Assembly (NCBI GenBank): GCA_930990065.1
Contig: CAKNOA010000007.1
Coordinates: forward strand, 1 to 64,000
DNA length: 64,000 nucleotides
Source of the DNA: an uncultured Clostridia bacterium
Lineage (GTDB): Bacteria > Bacillota > Clostridia > Oscillospirales > Acutalibacteraceae
Reading direction: 5' to 3'
Both the position numbers and the translations under genes were made by a program. A model generated the notes under the pieces. That model was not told where the DNA came from, searched no databases, and saw only the letters and a program-made list of their open reading frames with translations. Each line of letters starts with the position of its first letter. Positions within the stretch are counted from its first letter, which is position 1. Below, in pieces: positions 25,546 through 34,142 of the stretch.

Positions 25546-26400
25546 GTGATTCAGGATATTGCCCCCCATACGTTTCATATCGCCTACCGCCCCGACCGTA
25601 CCCCGAAGCCTTCGGACCGGCTGATGGTCTGCCGGGCGGATACGTTTTTTCTCACGGATGGGGCACAGGGCGCGGGGTTCCCAAGGTTTGACGCCATCCC
25701 GGACCCCGGCCCGGTGCGCTGGCTGTTCGAAATCGATGAAACCGGCTTTTACCTGTGCGAAGGGGAACCTAGTTTACCCCCCGGCGGCTTTTTCCGCCCG
25801 GTTTCCTTTTTCCGGCAAACGGGAGCGGTAGCGCCCGCCATGGCCAAATGGCAGCGCTTTGCGGGGGTGACCGCGTGGCAGATCGTACGCTGGTACCGGG
25901 ATACCCGGTTTTGTTCCCGGTGCGGGGGAAAACTGACCCACAGTGAAAAAGAGCGCATGCTTTTTTGTAAAGCCTGCGGCCAAACCATTTACCCCCGCAT
26001 TTCCCCGGCGCTGATTATCGCGGTCTATGACGGGGAGAGGCTTCTCATGAGCCGCTACCGCCACAGCCGCGATACCGGCCCCTTAGGGGAAACCGGGGTG
26101 CTGCCCGCCGGGTATATGGAAGTGGGCGAAACCCCCGAACAGGCCGCCGCCCGGGAAGTGTGGGAAGAAACCGGCGTGCATATTAAAAACGTGCGGTATT
26201 ATAAGTCGCAGCCCTGGGCGCTGACGGATACGCTGCTTCTGGGCATCGTGGCGGAACTCGACGGCAGCGACAAAATCACCCTGCAGGAAGACGAACTCTC
26301 CGCCGCCGGGTGGGTACACCGGCAGGAGATTGTGCGGGAAACAAACGATTTTAGTTTAACCAACGAAATGATCTGTGCGTTCGCTTCCGGCCGGCTGTAA
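25546..26400 (+). CDS. nudC: NAD(+)/NADH diphosphatase (NUDIX)
   Basis: 284 aa. Hydrolyses NADH/NAD to NMN(H) and AMP; also known for removing NAD caps from RNA. A four-Cys zinc ribbon (C123, C126, C141, C144) precedes the Nudix box GYMEVGETPEQAAAREVWEETG (about 189-210), and the NudC marker SQPW follows. GTG 25546 has GAAAGAGGG upstream. Co-transcribed with the S9 peptidase, terminated at 26407-26439. Confidence 0.93.
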   Translation: MIQDIAPHTFHIAYRPDRTPKPSDRLMVCRADTFFLTDGAQGAGFPRFDAIPDPGPVRWLFEIDETGFYLCEGEPSLPPGGFFRPVSFFRQTGAVAPAMAKWQRFAGVTAWQIVRWYRDTRFCSRCGGKLTHSEKERMLFCKACGQTIYPRISPALIIAVYDGERLLMSRYRHSRDTGPLGETGVLPAGYMEVGETPEQAAAREVWEETGVHIKNVRYYKSQPWALTDTLLLGIVAELDGSDKITLQEDELSAAGWVHRQEIVRETNDFSLTNEMICAFASGRL

Positions 26401-26406
26401 ACATAG

Positions 26407-26439
26407 ACCGGCGGAAAGCTGCGCTCCGCCGGTTTTTTT
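26407..26439 (+). terminator. Terminator after nudC
   Basis: Stem ACCGGCGGA/TCCGCCGGT (26407-26415 with 26425-26433) followed by seven T. Confidence 0.92.
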
Positions 26440-26491
26440 CTATCCCCACGGGGAAAACCCCCATGGGGAAAAAAGAAAGGAGCGAATTTTT

Positions 26492-27106
26492 GTGACGGTG
26501 AGAGAAAAAATGCACCAAACGGAACTCTATTTACCCACCGACCCCTCCATTTGGGATGAACAGATGCAGTGCCTTACAAAACAAAGCGATTATAACCTGA
26601 CCCGGCCCTATGAAACCGAAAAGCGGGAAGCCCTGCTGCGGGAACTGTTTGCCGAGATCGGTGAAGGCTGTTACATCGAGCCGCCCCTGCACGCCAACTG
26701 GGGCGGCCGCCATGTGCACCTGGGCAAGAATGTGTACGCGAATTTTAACCTGACCTTAGTCGATGACACCCATATCACTATCGGCGACTACACCATGATC
26801 GGCCCCAATGTGGTCATCGCTACCGGCGGGCACCCGATTTTGCCGTCCCTGCGGCAGGAAGGGTACCAGTATAACGCCCCGGTACACATCGGGAAAAACT
26901 GCTGGCTGAGCGCGGGGGTCATCGTTGTGCCCGGCGTCACCATCGGCGACAATACGGTGGTGGGCGCGGGCAGCGTGGTGACAAAAGATTTGCCCAGTAA
27001 CGTGGTGGCCGTTGGGAACCCGTGCCGGGTATTGCGCCCCATTAACGAACACGACGAAATCTATTATTTTAAAAACCGCACCATCCGCGACAGCTTAAAA
27101 AAGTGA
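26492..27106 (+). CDS. Sugar O-acetyltransferase (maltose/galactoside acetyltransferase family)
   Basis: 204 aa. Left-handed beta-helix hexapeptide protein: an N-terminal helical region, then ITIGDYTMIGPNVVIATGGHP (catalytic His in GGHP) and repeats such as VHIGKNCWLSAGVIVVPGVTIGDNTVVGAGSVV, ending in VAVGNPCRVLRPI. Transfers acetyl from acetyl-CoA to a sugar. GTG 26492 has GAAAGGAGCG upstream; two later in-frame starts are possible. Monocistronic after the nudC terminator. Confidence 0.9.
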   Translation: MTVREKMHQTELYLPTDPSIWDEQMQCLTKQSDYNLTRPYETEKREALLRELFAEIGEGCYIEPPLHANWGGRHVHLGKNVYANFNLTLVDDTHITIGDYTMIGPNVVIATGGHPILPSLRQEGYQYNAPVHIGKNCWLSAGVIVVPGVTIGDNTVVGAGSVVTKDLPSNVVAVGNPCRVLRPINEHDEIYYFKNRTIRDSLKK

Positions 27107-27123
27107 CGGGCGAAAACCGTTTT

Positions 27124-27162
27124 CCAGGGGAAGGGCTTCCCGGGGAAGCCCCTTCCCCTGGA
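27124..27162. repeat. Large perfect-type inverted repeat
   Basis: CCAGGGGAAGGG and CCCTTCCCCTGG are joined by a further inverted CTTCC/GGAAG element, giving a nearly continuous 39-nt hairpin just after the acetyltransferase stop. May act as terminator or mRNA end; there is no T run. Confidence 0.7.
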
Positions 27163-27170
27163 AGCCCTTT

Positions 27171-27290
27171 TCCCGGAAGCCCCTTCCCCAGGAATCTCTT
27201 TTTCCGGAAGCCTTTTCCCGGAAGCCCTTTTCCCGGAAGCCCCTTCCCCAGGAATCTCTTTTTCCGGAAGCCTTTTCCCGGAAGCCCTTT
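27171..27290. repeat. Two identical 60-bp tandem repeats
   Basis: Bases 27171-27230 and 27231-27290 are identical over 60 bp, preceded by the last 10 bp of the same unit (27161-27170). The unit itself is built from the motif CCGGAAGCC plus pyrimidine tracts and CCCCTTCCCCAGG. The unit is 20 codons long and is open on the minus strand, but no start site or family supports a protein. Intergenic, between convergent genes. Confidence 0.9.
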
Positions 27291-27312
27291 CGCCCCATCA
27301 AAAAGCCATCTA

Positions 27313-27376
27313 AAATAAAAAAAGCCATGCGCCTTCCCCCTTTCATCCAAAAGGGAAAGATGCGTGGCTTTTTTCC
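27313..27376. terminator. Bidirectional terminator of degV side
   Basis: AAAAAAAGCCATGCGCCTT can pair with the AAGATGCGTGGCTTTTTT stretch about 25 bp later; A and T runs on both sides allow use in both directions, and degV ends a few bases beyond. Confidence 0.7.
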
Positions 27377-27389
27377 TACTATTTGGGCG

Positions 27390-28304
27390 TTACCGGTTCC
27401 CCCAGGGGAACCCTTTTTTCTTATCATCCGGCAGGCCATCGAGCACCTGAATCCCGGCGCCCAGCGCCCCGGGCCCTACATATGTACTGAGCACTGCGCC
27501 GAAATTTACTTCGTACAGCCGCTCACAGTGGGGCAGCGCCTTACGCAAAGCCCGGCGCAGTTCTTCCCGCAGGGCGCTGCCCTGTTCGCTGTGCCCGTCC
27601 CAGGCCATGAGCACATTATACCGGCGGCTCCCCGCCGCTTCTTCCCGGCACAGGGACACGAGTTTTTCCACCACGGCGGACCGGCCCCGCACTTTCGCAA
27701 TACTGCACAGCTCCCCGCCCTCGTTAAAGGTGAGGATAGGTTTAATTTGCAGCGCCGTACCGGCCATGGCCGTAATGCGGCCGATGCGCCCGCCTTTTTT
27801 TAAATATTCCAGGGTATCCACCGAAAAGAACACGTGGGTGCGGCAGAGGAGTTCGTTTGCCCGCACCAGTACGTCTTCCCAAGAAGCGCCCTCGCTGACA
27901 TACCGCGCCAGCTCCATCGCCACGCTGCCGGTGCCGATGCTGGCCATGCCGCTATCGAATACTTTTACCACCATGCGCGTTTCCTCCTGGGCGCGCATCC
28001 TCATCATATTGGCCGTACCGGAAATGCCCCCCGACAGCATCAGGCATAGCACATGGGTGTACCCGGCGTTTGCCAGTGTATCGAACCGCTCGTCCACCAC
28101 GTCCCCGCCGGGCAGGCTGGTTTTGGGCAGTTCTTTTGGTAATAACCGCAACACATCCGCACCGGTAATCTCTTCCCCGTCGCGGTAACTGCGCCCGCCC
28201 ACTTGTACCGTCAGCGGCACGACGAAAACGGGCCCCGTGCGTTTCATTTCTTCGGTTAGTTCCGAACACGAATCCGTTGCAATTGCAATTTTTTCCATAC
28301 CCAT
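27390..28304 (-). CDS. DegV-family fatty-acid-binding protein
   Basis: 304 aa. IAIATDSCSELTEEM at the start, SLPGGDVVDERFDTL (usual TSxP motif region), MLSGGISGTANMMRM and VDTLEYLKKGGRIGR are DegV hallmarks. These proteins bind a fatty acid and, as FakB, present it to the kinase FakA for phospholipid synthesis; no FakA is in the window. ATG 28304 follows GGGAGGCG; the long upstream open frame runs across a promoter region and is not real. Confidence 0.9.
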   Translation of the reverse strand: MGMEKIAIATDSCSELTEEMKRTGPVFVVPLTVQVGGRSYRDGEEITGADVLRLLPKELPKTSLPGGDVVDERFDTLANAGYTHVLCLMLSGGISGTANMMRMRAQEETRMVVKVFDSGMASIGTGSVAMELARYVSEGASWEDVLVRANELLCRTHVFFSVDTLEYLKKGGRIGRITAMAGTALQIKPILTFNEGGELCSIAKVRGRSAVVEKLVSLCREEAAGSRRYNVLMAWDGHSEQGSALREELRRALRKALPHCERLYEVNFGAVLSTYVGPGALGAGIQVLDGLPDDKKKGFPWGNR

Positions 28305-28499
28305 ACGCCTCCCGGGACCGGGACGTCCCCGGCCTCTTTTCCTGCCTGTTTGTCTTTTCCGTATGTTATACAGTATAGCATACACGGTAATAAAACACAA
28401 TCGGCCGGGAAGAGCCGGAGAAGAGAGCGTCAAAATGCCATTTTTTCCCCCTTTTCCCCCCGCAAAATTGTGCGAAAGACGAATATTTTTACGATGAAC

Positions 28500-28528
28500 T
28501 TGTATATTTAATCTTTCGGTGCTATAAT
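28500..28528 (+). promoter_or_regulatory. Promoter of the amino-acid ABC transporter
   Basis: TTGTAT (28500-28505), 17-bp spacer, TATAAT (28523-28528), 45 bp before the binding-protein start. No T-box or riboswitch is visible in the short leader. Confidence 0.75.
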
Positions 28529-28573
28529 GGGGGCACTCTCGAAAAAAGAAATGCAAAAAAGGGGTAACGAAAC

Positions 28574-29398
28574 ATGAAAAAGATCTTCGCTCTTCTGTGC
28601 GCTGCCTGTATGTTGACGGCTTCCCTGTCGGCTTGCAGCCAGGCTTCTTCTGAAAGCAGCACGGCTTCCAACACGGCTTCCGACACGAACAAGGACGATA
28701 GCACACAGGAAACGGCTTCTGTCACCACCGTAACGGAAGGCAAACTGACCATGGCCACCAACGCCACGTTCCCGCCTTATGAATATTACGACGGCAACGA
28801 CATTGTGGGCATCGACGCTGAAATCGCCGCGAAAATTGCCGAAAAGCTGGGGCTGGAACTGGAAATCCAGGATATGGAATTTAACTCCATTATCACCAGC
28901 GTCAACCAGGGCAAAGCCGATATGGGCATGGCCGGTATGACCGTCAGCGAAGACCGCCTGAAGAACGTGGACTTTTCCGACAGCTACGCCAAAGGCGTGC
29001 AGGTGGTTATCGTGAAGGAAGATAGCGATATTAAGTCCATCGATGACCTTACTGGCAAGAAAATCGGCGTACAGCTGAACACCACCGGCGACATCTACGC
29101 CACCGACGATTTTGGCAAAGACAACGTGCAGCAGTTTAACAAAGCCACCGACACCGTGCTGGCCCTGACCCAGGGTAAAGTGGACGCCGTCATCATCGAC
29201 AAGGCCCCCGCCGAAGTGTTCGTACAGCAGAATGAAGGGCTCAAACTGCTGGATTCCTCCTATGCCGATGAAGATTACGCCATCTGCTTTAAGAAGGGCA
29301 ACACTGAACTGCAGAAGGCCGTAAACGACGCCCTCAATGAGCTGATCGAAGACGGCACCGTGCAGGCGATCATCGACAAGTACATCCCCGCCGAATAA
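28574..29398 (+). CDS. Polar amino-acid ABC transporter, substrate-binding lipoprotein
   Basis: 274 aa. Signal peptide with lipobox LSAC (Cys21 would be lipidated), Ser/Thr-rich linker to about residue 55, then a type II periplasmic-binding fold: ATFPPYEYYDGNDIVGIDAEIA, DMEFNSIITSVNQGKADMGMAGM, SEDRLKNVDFSDSY. Family binds Gln, Arg, Cys or similar; which one cannot be told. Followed by a stem-loop and then permease and ATPase. Confidence 0.93.
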   Translation: MKKIFALLCAACMLTASLSACSQASSESSTASNTASDTNKDDSTQETASVTTVTEGKLTMATNATFPPYEYYDGNDIVGIDAEIAAKIAEKLGLELEIQDMEFNSIITSVNQGKADMGMAGMTVSEDRLKNVDFSDSYAKGVQVVIVKEDSDIKSIDDLTGKKIGVQLNTTGDIYATDDFGKDNVQQFNKATDTVLALTQGKVDAVIIDKAPAEVFVQQNEGLKLLDSSYADEDYAICFKKGNTELQKAVNDALNELIEDGTVQAIIDKYIPAE

Positions 29399-29419
29399 TC
29401 GCTGCGTTTTCTGAATACT

Positions 29420-29456
29420 TGCAAGGGCATGACTGTTTTTCCAGCCATGCCCTTGT
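29420..29456 (+). promoter_or_regulatory. Intercistronic stem-loop between binding protein and permease
   Basis: CAAGGGCATG/CATGCCCTTG (29422-29431 with 29445-29454) without a long T run. Typical of elements that protect the binding-protein mRNA or partly terminate, so that it is made in excess over the membrane parts. Confidence 0.75.
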
Positions 29457-29489
29457 GTTTCATCATTTTGGAAAGGAGTGTTTCCGTTT

Positions 29490-30209
29490 ATGGAAGCTTT
29501 CTGGCAGTCTATCGCGCTGTGGTGGCAGAGCCTGTGCGACCAGTTTACCCAGTGCTTTATTGAGGATAACCGCTGGGAATACATCACCGACGGCCTGCTG
29601 GTCACCCTGGAAGTCACCTTCTTTGCCGTACTCATCGGCATTGTGCTCGGTTTTTTGCTGGCGATCATCCGAGCCGCCCACGAAAAAACCGGCAAACTGA
29701 AAATCCTCAACGCCATTGCCCATATCTATGTCACCGTGATCCGCGGCATTCCCACCACCGTACAGGTGATGCTGGCGTACTTTGTCATTTTTGTCAATAT
29801 TAAAGACCCCATTCCCGTGGCCATTCTGGCCTTCGGCGTGAACTCCAGCGCCTACGTGGCCGAAATTATGCGCGGCGGTATCCTGTCGGTGGATGCCGGG
29901 CAGATGGAAGCCGGGCGCAGCTTGGGGCTCAATTACACCCAGACCATGAAAAGCATCATCCTGCCCCAGGTAATCAAAAACGTGCTGCCGGCCCTCGGTA
30001 ACGAATTTATCGTTTTGATGAAAGAAACGTCGGTCAGCGCCTTTATCGGGCTGAACGAACTGACCCGCGGCGGCGACATCATCCGCGGCATTACCTATAC
30101 CGACATGGTACCGCTGCTTACCGTTGCCCTGATTTACCTGGTGCTTGTCATGATCTTCTCCCGCGGCGTGTCGATTCTGGAAAGGAGGCTGCGTGCCAGT
30201 GACCACTAA
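29490..30209 (+). CDS. Amino-acid ABC transporter permease
   Basis: 239 aa, about five to six membrane spans, HisM/GlnP type: [34 protein letters not shown], and the EAA loop [18 protein letters not shown] 29490 has GGAAAGGAG upstream. Overlaps the ATPase start by 17 bp. Confidence 0.93.
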   Translation: MEAFWQSIALWWQSLCDQFTQCFIEDNRWEYITDGLLVTLEVTFFAVLIGIVLGFLLAIIRAAHEKTGKLKILNAIAHIYVTVIRGIPTTVQVMLAYFVIFVNIKDPIPVAILAFGVNSSAYVAEIMRGGILSVDAGQMEAGRSLGLNYTQTMKSIILPQVIKNVLPALGNEFIVLMKETSVSAFIGLNELTRGGDIIRGITYTDMVPLLTVALIYLVLVMIFSRGVSILERRLRASDH

Positions 30210-30948
30210 TGAAAAAGGCGAAGTGCTCATTCACGTTGAAAACCTGCAAAAGACCTTTGGCAAGCTGCATGTATTAAACGGCATTACCACCGACATCTGC
30301 CGGGGGGACGTGCTGGTGGTCATCGGGCCGTCCGGCTCGGGGAAATCCACGTTCCTGCGCTGCCTGAATTTACTGGAAGAACCCACCGGGGGCCATATCC
30401 TGTTTGAAGGCACCGATATCACCGACCCCAAGGTGGACATCAACCTGCACCGGCGCAAAATGGGCATGGTGTTCCAGCAGTTCAACCTGTTCCCCCACAT
30501 GACGGTGCTGCGCAACATGACGCTGGCGCCCATGAAGCTGCTGAAAAAGACGAAAGAACAGGCCGAAGCCCGGGCGCTGGAACTGCTCGATCTGGTCGGG
30601 CTGAAAGACCGCGCCAACGCGTACCCCTCCCAGCTGTCCGGCGGTCAGAAGCAGCGGGTCGCCATTGTGCGCGCGCTGTGCATGGAACCGGACGTCATGC
30701 TGTTTGACGAACCCACCTCCGCCCTGGACCCCGAAATGGTAGGCGAAGTGCTGGAAGTTATGAAAAAACTGGCCCAGGACGGCATGACCATGGTGGTGGT
30801 CACCCACGAAATGGGCTTTGCTAGGGAAGTGGGCACCCGGGTGATGTTCATTGACGAAGGCGTCATCCAGGAACAAAACGACCCGCAGACGTTCTTTACC
30901 AATCCCCAAAACCCCCGGCTACAGAGCTTTTTATCGAAAGTTTTATAA
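30193..30948 (+). CDS. Amino-acid ABC transporter ATP-binding protein
   Basis: 251 aa. Walker A GPSGSGKS (45-52), signature LSGGQKQR, Walker [16 protein letters not shown]-loop [12 protein letters not shown] 30193 sits just after GGAGG inside the permease end. The C-terminal strand [14 protein letters not shown] is also found, diverged, as a loose remnant at 31119-31190. Confidence 0.95.
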   Translation: MPVTTNEKGEVLIHVENLQKTFGKLHVLNGITTDICRGDVLVVIGPSGSGKSTFLRCLNLLEEPTGGHILFEGTDITDPKVDINLHRRKMGMVFQQFNLFPHMTVLRNMTLAPMKLLKKTKEQAEARALELLDLVGLKDRANAYPSQLSGGQKQRVAIVRALCMEPDVMLFDEPTSALDPEMVGEVLEVMKKLAQDGMTMVVVTHEMGFAREVGTRVMFIDEGVIQEQNDPQTFFTNPQNPRLQSFLSKVL

Positions 30949-30965
30949 GCGTATAAGTAAAAAGA

Positions 30966-31000
30966 AACAGGCCCCCTTTTTTCAGGGAGCCTGTTTTTTT
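30966..31000 (+). terminator. Terminator of the ABC transporter operon
   Basis: AACAGGC..CCT paired with AGGG..CCTGTT around a T-rich loop, then seven T. Confidence 0.88.
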
Positions 31001-31118
31001 GCGGCATTTTTGTCGCGGCGTTTTTATCGCTACTTTTTATTGCGGCGTTTTATCGTGACGTTTTTTCGCAGCGGAGGCGAGCGGTTACAATAGGGCAGCT
31101 TGAGGGGTGTTTCGGGGC

Positions 31119-31190
31119 AAAGGCGTCATCCAGAAACAAAATGATCCGAAATCTTCCTTTATTAAGTCTTTACCCCGGTTACAGAAATAA
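31119..31190 (+). pseudogene. 3' remnant of a second ABC-transporter ATPase
   Basis: Translates as KGVIQKQNDPKSSF, then IKSLPRLQK and a stop, matching the C-terminus of the ATPase at 30193-30948 ([14 protein letters not shown] ... NPRLQSF) in order and spacing, but only about 23 codons remain and no start is present. The copy has diverged and become AT-richer, so it is an old duplication or a paralogue eroded when the restriction-modification island arrived next to it. Confidence 0.75.
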
Positions 31191-31220
31191 ACAATGATAT
31201 CGTGAAAGATAGATAATATA

Positions 31221-31248
31221 TTGCATAGAAATCCCTTTGTGATATAAT
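31221..31248 (+). promoter_or_regulatory. Promoter of the restriction-modification operon
   Basis: TTGCAT (31221-31226), 16-bp spacer, TATAAT (31243-31248), 32 bp before the methylase start. The methylase's own Xre domain could bind here (inference). Confidence 0.75.
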
Positions 31249-31280
31249 GAAAAATAGATGATGCACGGGGGTCTTTATTT

Positions 31281-33242
31281 ATGCAATATAGTTACAACAA
31301 ACTATGGAAAATATTAGTTGACCATAATATGACAAAAACAGAAATGAGAAAACAGGCAGGTATCAGCACGAATACTCTAGCAGAAATGGGCAAAGGCCTA
31401 CCCATTGCTACGAAAGATCTTGCAAAAATTTGTACCGCGTTGCAATGCTCGCAGGTTGATATTGTAGAAGTTTCAGAGGACAAAATGTCTGCCCATTCAG
31501 AAGCTATGGAATATAGTATTTCTAAAGCTACTGCTAGAAATTGGAAGAAACTTAATTCAAAGTCTACTGGGCGACTTACAAAACGTGCAAACAAAAGGAA
31601 CTCAAAGAGACGCATTTTTCCATTCGAGTATATTTGCAACAAAAATAACATTTCTTTCGTACAAAATACGATTGATTACATTGACGAAAACGGTATTGAT
31701 ATCATCTCCGCCATATTCTCATTAGGAATTAGTCTTTTAAAACAAGCAAAAATATATGAAAAATGGCATGTCGCTAAAGTATTGAACGAATATTCAGATG
31801 TTGCAATTATAGAAGAACTGTCAAGTACTCGTTTGCCAAATGATGAATTCGACATTTTGGGAGTAATTTACCAGTCATATTTGTATGAAGGTAAAAAAAA
31901 CATAATTGGTTCATACTATACCCCGCAAAAAATCGCCTATAACATGATTAAGAATTTTGACTTTTCTAATGGAGAACTATTTTTGGACCCTTGTTGTGGA
32001 AGTGGAGCTTTTTTATTAACTATTACAGCAGAAAATCCAAATCAGATATTTGGTGTGGATAATGATAAAGTTGCTGTACTTATTTCCAAAATCAATATGC
32101 TATTAAAATACAAAGATATTGAATTTGTTCCACAGATATATTGTTTTGATTTTTTAATGGGTTGTTCTGTTATGCAGAAACATTCTGTATTTGAAAAAAA
32201 GTTTGATTATATTGCTACGAATCCCCCGTGGGGTGCACTGGACTATAACTATAGCAATATATGTACTATAGCATCAAAAGAAACATTTTCTTATTTTTTT
32301 ATAAAATCTTTTGATCTACTAAAAAACAATGGTACTATAAGATTTCTTTTTCCTGAATCTATTCTAAATGTTAAAGCACATAAAGATATAAGAGCATTTA
32401 TTCTTGATACGGCAGGACTCGCTAGCATAACAATATATGATACTATGTTTTCGGGCGTAACCACAGGATATGTGGATATTGAATGTAGAAAAAATGCTGT
32501 AAAGGATAAGTTTCGTGTATGTACAGGCGGCGAGAAAAGAACAGTTGATATTAAAACCATATATGAAACGGAAAATCTAGTTTTTAATCTGCTATCAGAC
32601 AATGATTTTTCCATAGTTCGAATTGTAAAAAGCAGAGGAAAATTTTCCCTTAAAAACAGCATTTGGGCATTAGGCATTGTTACAGGTGACAATAAAAGAA
32701 AAATATTTTCGAAAAGCCATGAAGGATTGGAAAAAATCTACACTGGTAAGGAAATACAGCCGTATATTTTGCGCCCTGCTCAAAATTATATTTTATATGA
32801 TAGAGCAAAATTGCAGCAAGTCGCAAAAGAAGAAATATATCGTGCTCCCGAAAAATTAGTCTATAAGTTTATATCGAATAAACTTATATTTGCGTACGAT
32901 GATAGCGCAAGTCTTTTCCTAAATAGTGCGAATATCCTTATTCCCTATATTCCGTCTATGAACATAAAAACGGTGATGGCTTTTTTGAACTCATCCTTAT
33001 TTCAGTTTATGTACATAAAGCTGTTCGGGGAAGTAAAGATATTGAAAGGGAACTTAATTGAATTACCTTTCCCAGAAATATCTGCAACTGAGAACGCCAA
33101 ACTGTCCTCATTGGTTGATGAAGTTTTAGGCGGAGATAGTATAAAGCAAGAAGCCATAGAAAAGTTTATCTTTTCTATTTATGGCTTAACCAATGAACAA
33201 ATAAACTATATTAGGAGAACCGTAAATGGAAAAACTGATTGA
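31281..33242 (+). CDS. N6-adenine DNA methyltransferase with fused Xre HTH domain
   Basis: 653 aa. Residues 1-65 are a Cro/C1-type HTH (LWKILVDHNMTKTEMRKQAG, STNTLAEMGKGL) of the kind usually found as a free regulator. After a basic linker (to about 110) comes a gamma-type N6-adenine methylase: SYYTPQKIAYNMI, SAM motif DPCCGSGAF (about 236-244), catalytic NPPW (314-317), then a TaqI-like C-terminal recognition domain. Protects host DNA against the downstream nuclease. Markedly AT-rich against GC-rich neighbours, so acquired. Overlaps the nuclease by 17 bp. Confidence 0.9.
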   Translation: MQYSYNKLWKILVDHNMTKTEMRKQAGISTNTLAEMGKGLPIATKDLAKICTALQCSQVDIVEVSEDKMSAHSEAMEYSISKATARNWKKLNSKSTGRLTKRANKRNSKRRIFPFEYICNKNNISFVQNTIDYIDENGIDIISAIFSLGISLLKQAKIYEKWHVAKVLNEYSDVAIIEELSSTRLPNDEFDILGVIYQSYLYEGKKNIIGSYYTPQKIAYNMIKNFDFSNGELFLDPCCGSGAFLLTITAENPNQIFGVDNDKVAVLISKINMLLKYKDIEFVPQIYCFDFLMGCSVMQKHSVFEKKFDYIATNPPWGALDYNYSNICTIASKETFSYFFIKSFDLLKNNGTIRFLFPESILNVKAHKDIRAFILDTAGLASITIYDTMFSGVTTGYVDIECRKNAVKDKFRVCTGGEKRTVDIKTIYETENLVFNLLSDNDFSIVRIVKSRGKFSLKNSIWALGIVTGDNKRKIFSKSHEGLEKIYTGKEIQPYILRPAQNYILYDRAKLQQVAKEEIYRAPEKLVYKFISNKLIFAYDDSASLFLNSANILIPYIPSMNIKTVMAFLNSSLFQFMYIKLFGEVKILKGNLIELPFPEISATENAKLSSLVDEVLGGDSIKQEAIEKFIFSIYGLTNEQINYIRRTVNGKTD

Positions 33243-33945
33243 AGAATTGAAAACTCAAATTGAGGCTATGAATAAGGTTAATGGGGATAAGTACGACCTT
33301 TGCGACGAGGTTTTAGACAATTTGTATTCTGTTTATCCTTTTAATAAATTTGAGTATATCATAAGTCACTTGATAGGTACAAACACAATCACGTTGCAGC
33401 AGTATCTTGATATTCGTAATAGATATTTAGAACGTAACAAATACTTATATATTTTTGAGATTACAGCACCCCGGACATTTGGAGAAACATGGGCGCAACG
33501 TCACCTTAATGAAGTTGTACCGGAATTACAACACCCATCAACATCTTATGATCCCGATTATTCAGGACAATATGACTTTTGGTATAAAGGAATAAGAATT
33601 GAAGTTAAGGCGTCCAGAGCTGTCCGACGTAAAAGTGGAGATTCTTTGATTATAAAGGCGCTTTCCAGCGATTCAAGATATGGCTTTGATATGAACTTTC
33701 AGCAAATAAAGCCCGCCTGTTGTGATGTTTTCGTATGGATTGCAGTTTGGCGTGATATCATCCGCTACTGGGTACTTTCAAGTGATGAAGTGAAAAATAA
33801 TCGCTACTATTCTTCAGGACAACACCGTGGTAATGTAGGCGAAGGACAACTATGGTTGAAAGATACAAATATAGATGATTTTGCTGAATATGAAGTTGGG
33901 GTTCGTGATATCCTATCAAAGATTATTGAAAAGGGGGGACGATAA
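33226..33945 (+). CDS. Type II restriction endonuclease (PD-(D/E)XK type)
   Basis: 239 aa. The catalytic core is Asp117 in GQYDFWY and Glu126-x-Lys128 in IRIEVKAS, the D...ExK pattern of PD-(D/E)XK nucleases; an upstream Gln/Glu-rich helix (FGETWAQRHLNEVVPE) would complete the site. ATG 33226 has TAGGAG upstream. Partner of the overlapping methylase; recognition sequence cannot be deduced. AT-rich like the methylase. No control or Vsr gene is present. Confidence 0.85.
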   Translation: MEKLIEELKTQIEAMNKVNGDKYDLCDEVLDNLYSVYPFNKFEYIISHLIGTNTITLQQYLDIRNRYLERNKYLYIFEITAPRTFGETWAQRHLNEVVPELQHPSTSYDPDYSGQYDFWYKGIRIEVKASRAVRRKSGDSLIIKALSSDSRYGFDMNFQQIKPACCDVFVWIAVWRDIIRYWVLSSDEVKNNRYYSSGQHRGNVGEGQLWLKDTNIDDFAEYEVGVRDILSKIIEKGGR

Positions 33946-34008
33946 CTACTCGTATCGTCTGCCGCCTTTAGTGCCTTCTTGTAGATTCAAATGACAAATT
34001 AACATAGA

Positions 34009-34052
34009 AAAACGGCTAAAGTCATTGCCAATCCAGGACTTTAGCCGTTTTT
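34009..34052. terminator. Bidirectional terminator after the restriction-modification operon
   Basis: AAAACGGCTAAAGTC/GACTTTAGCCGTTTT perfect 15-bp stem with T run on the plus strand and A run before it. The rest of 33946-34142 shows no gene. Confidence 0.92.
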
Positions 34053-34142
34053 GATGTTTTATATCAAAAACAATATTATATTGTTCCTCCCACATTACAT
34101 CCTTATGTGTCCGTTAGCATTTTGTCCCGGCGAAACAAGCGA

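Noticed and set aside
27069-27439. Minus-strand frames of about 93-114 aa rich in GKGLPGKGF repeats
   Set aside because: They are a by-product of the 60-bp tandem repeats and hairpin, cover the degV terminator, and lack a start site.
28305-28706. N-terminal extension of the DegV frame by about 134 codons
   Set aside because: The family starts at MEKIAIATDS; the extension covers promoter DNA of the divergent transporter and has no homologous features.
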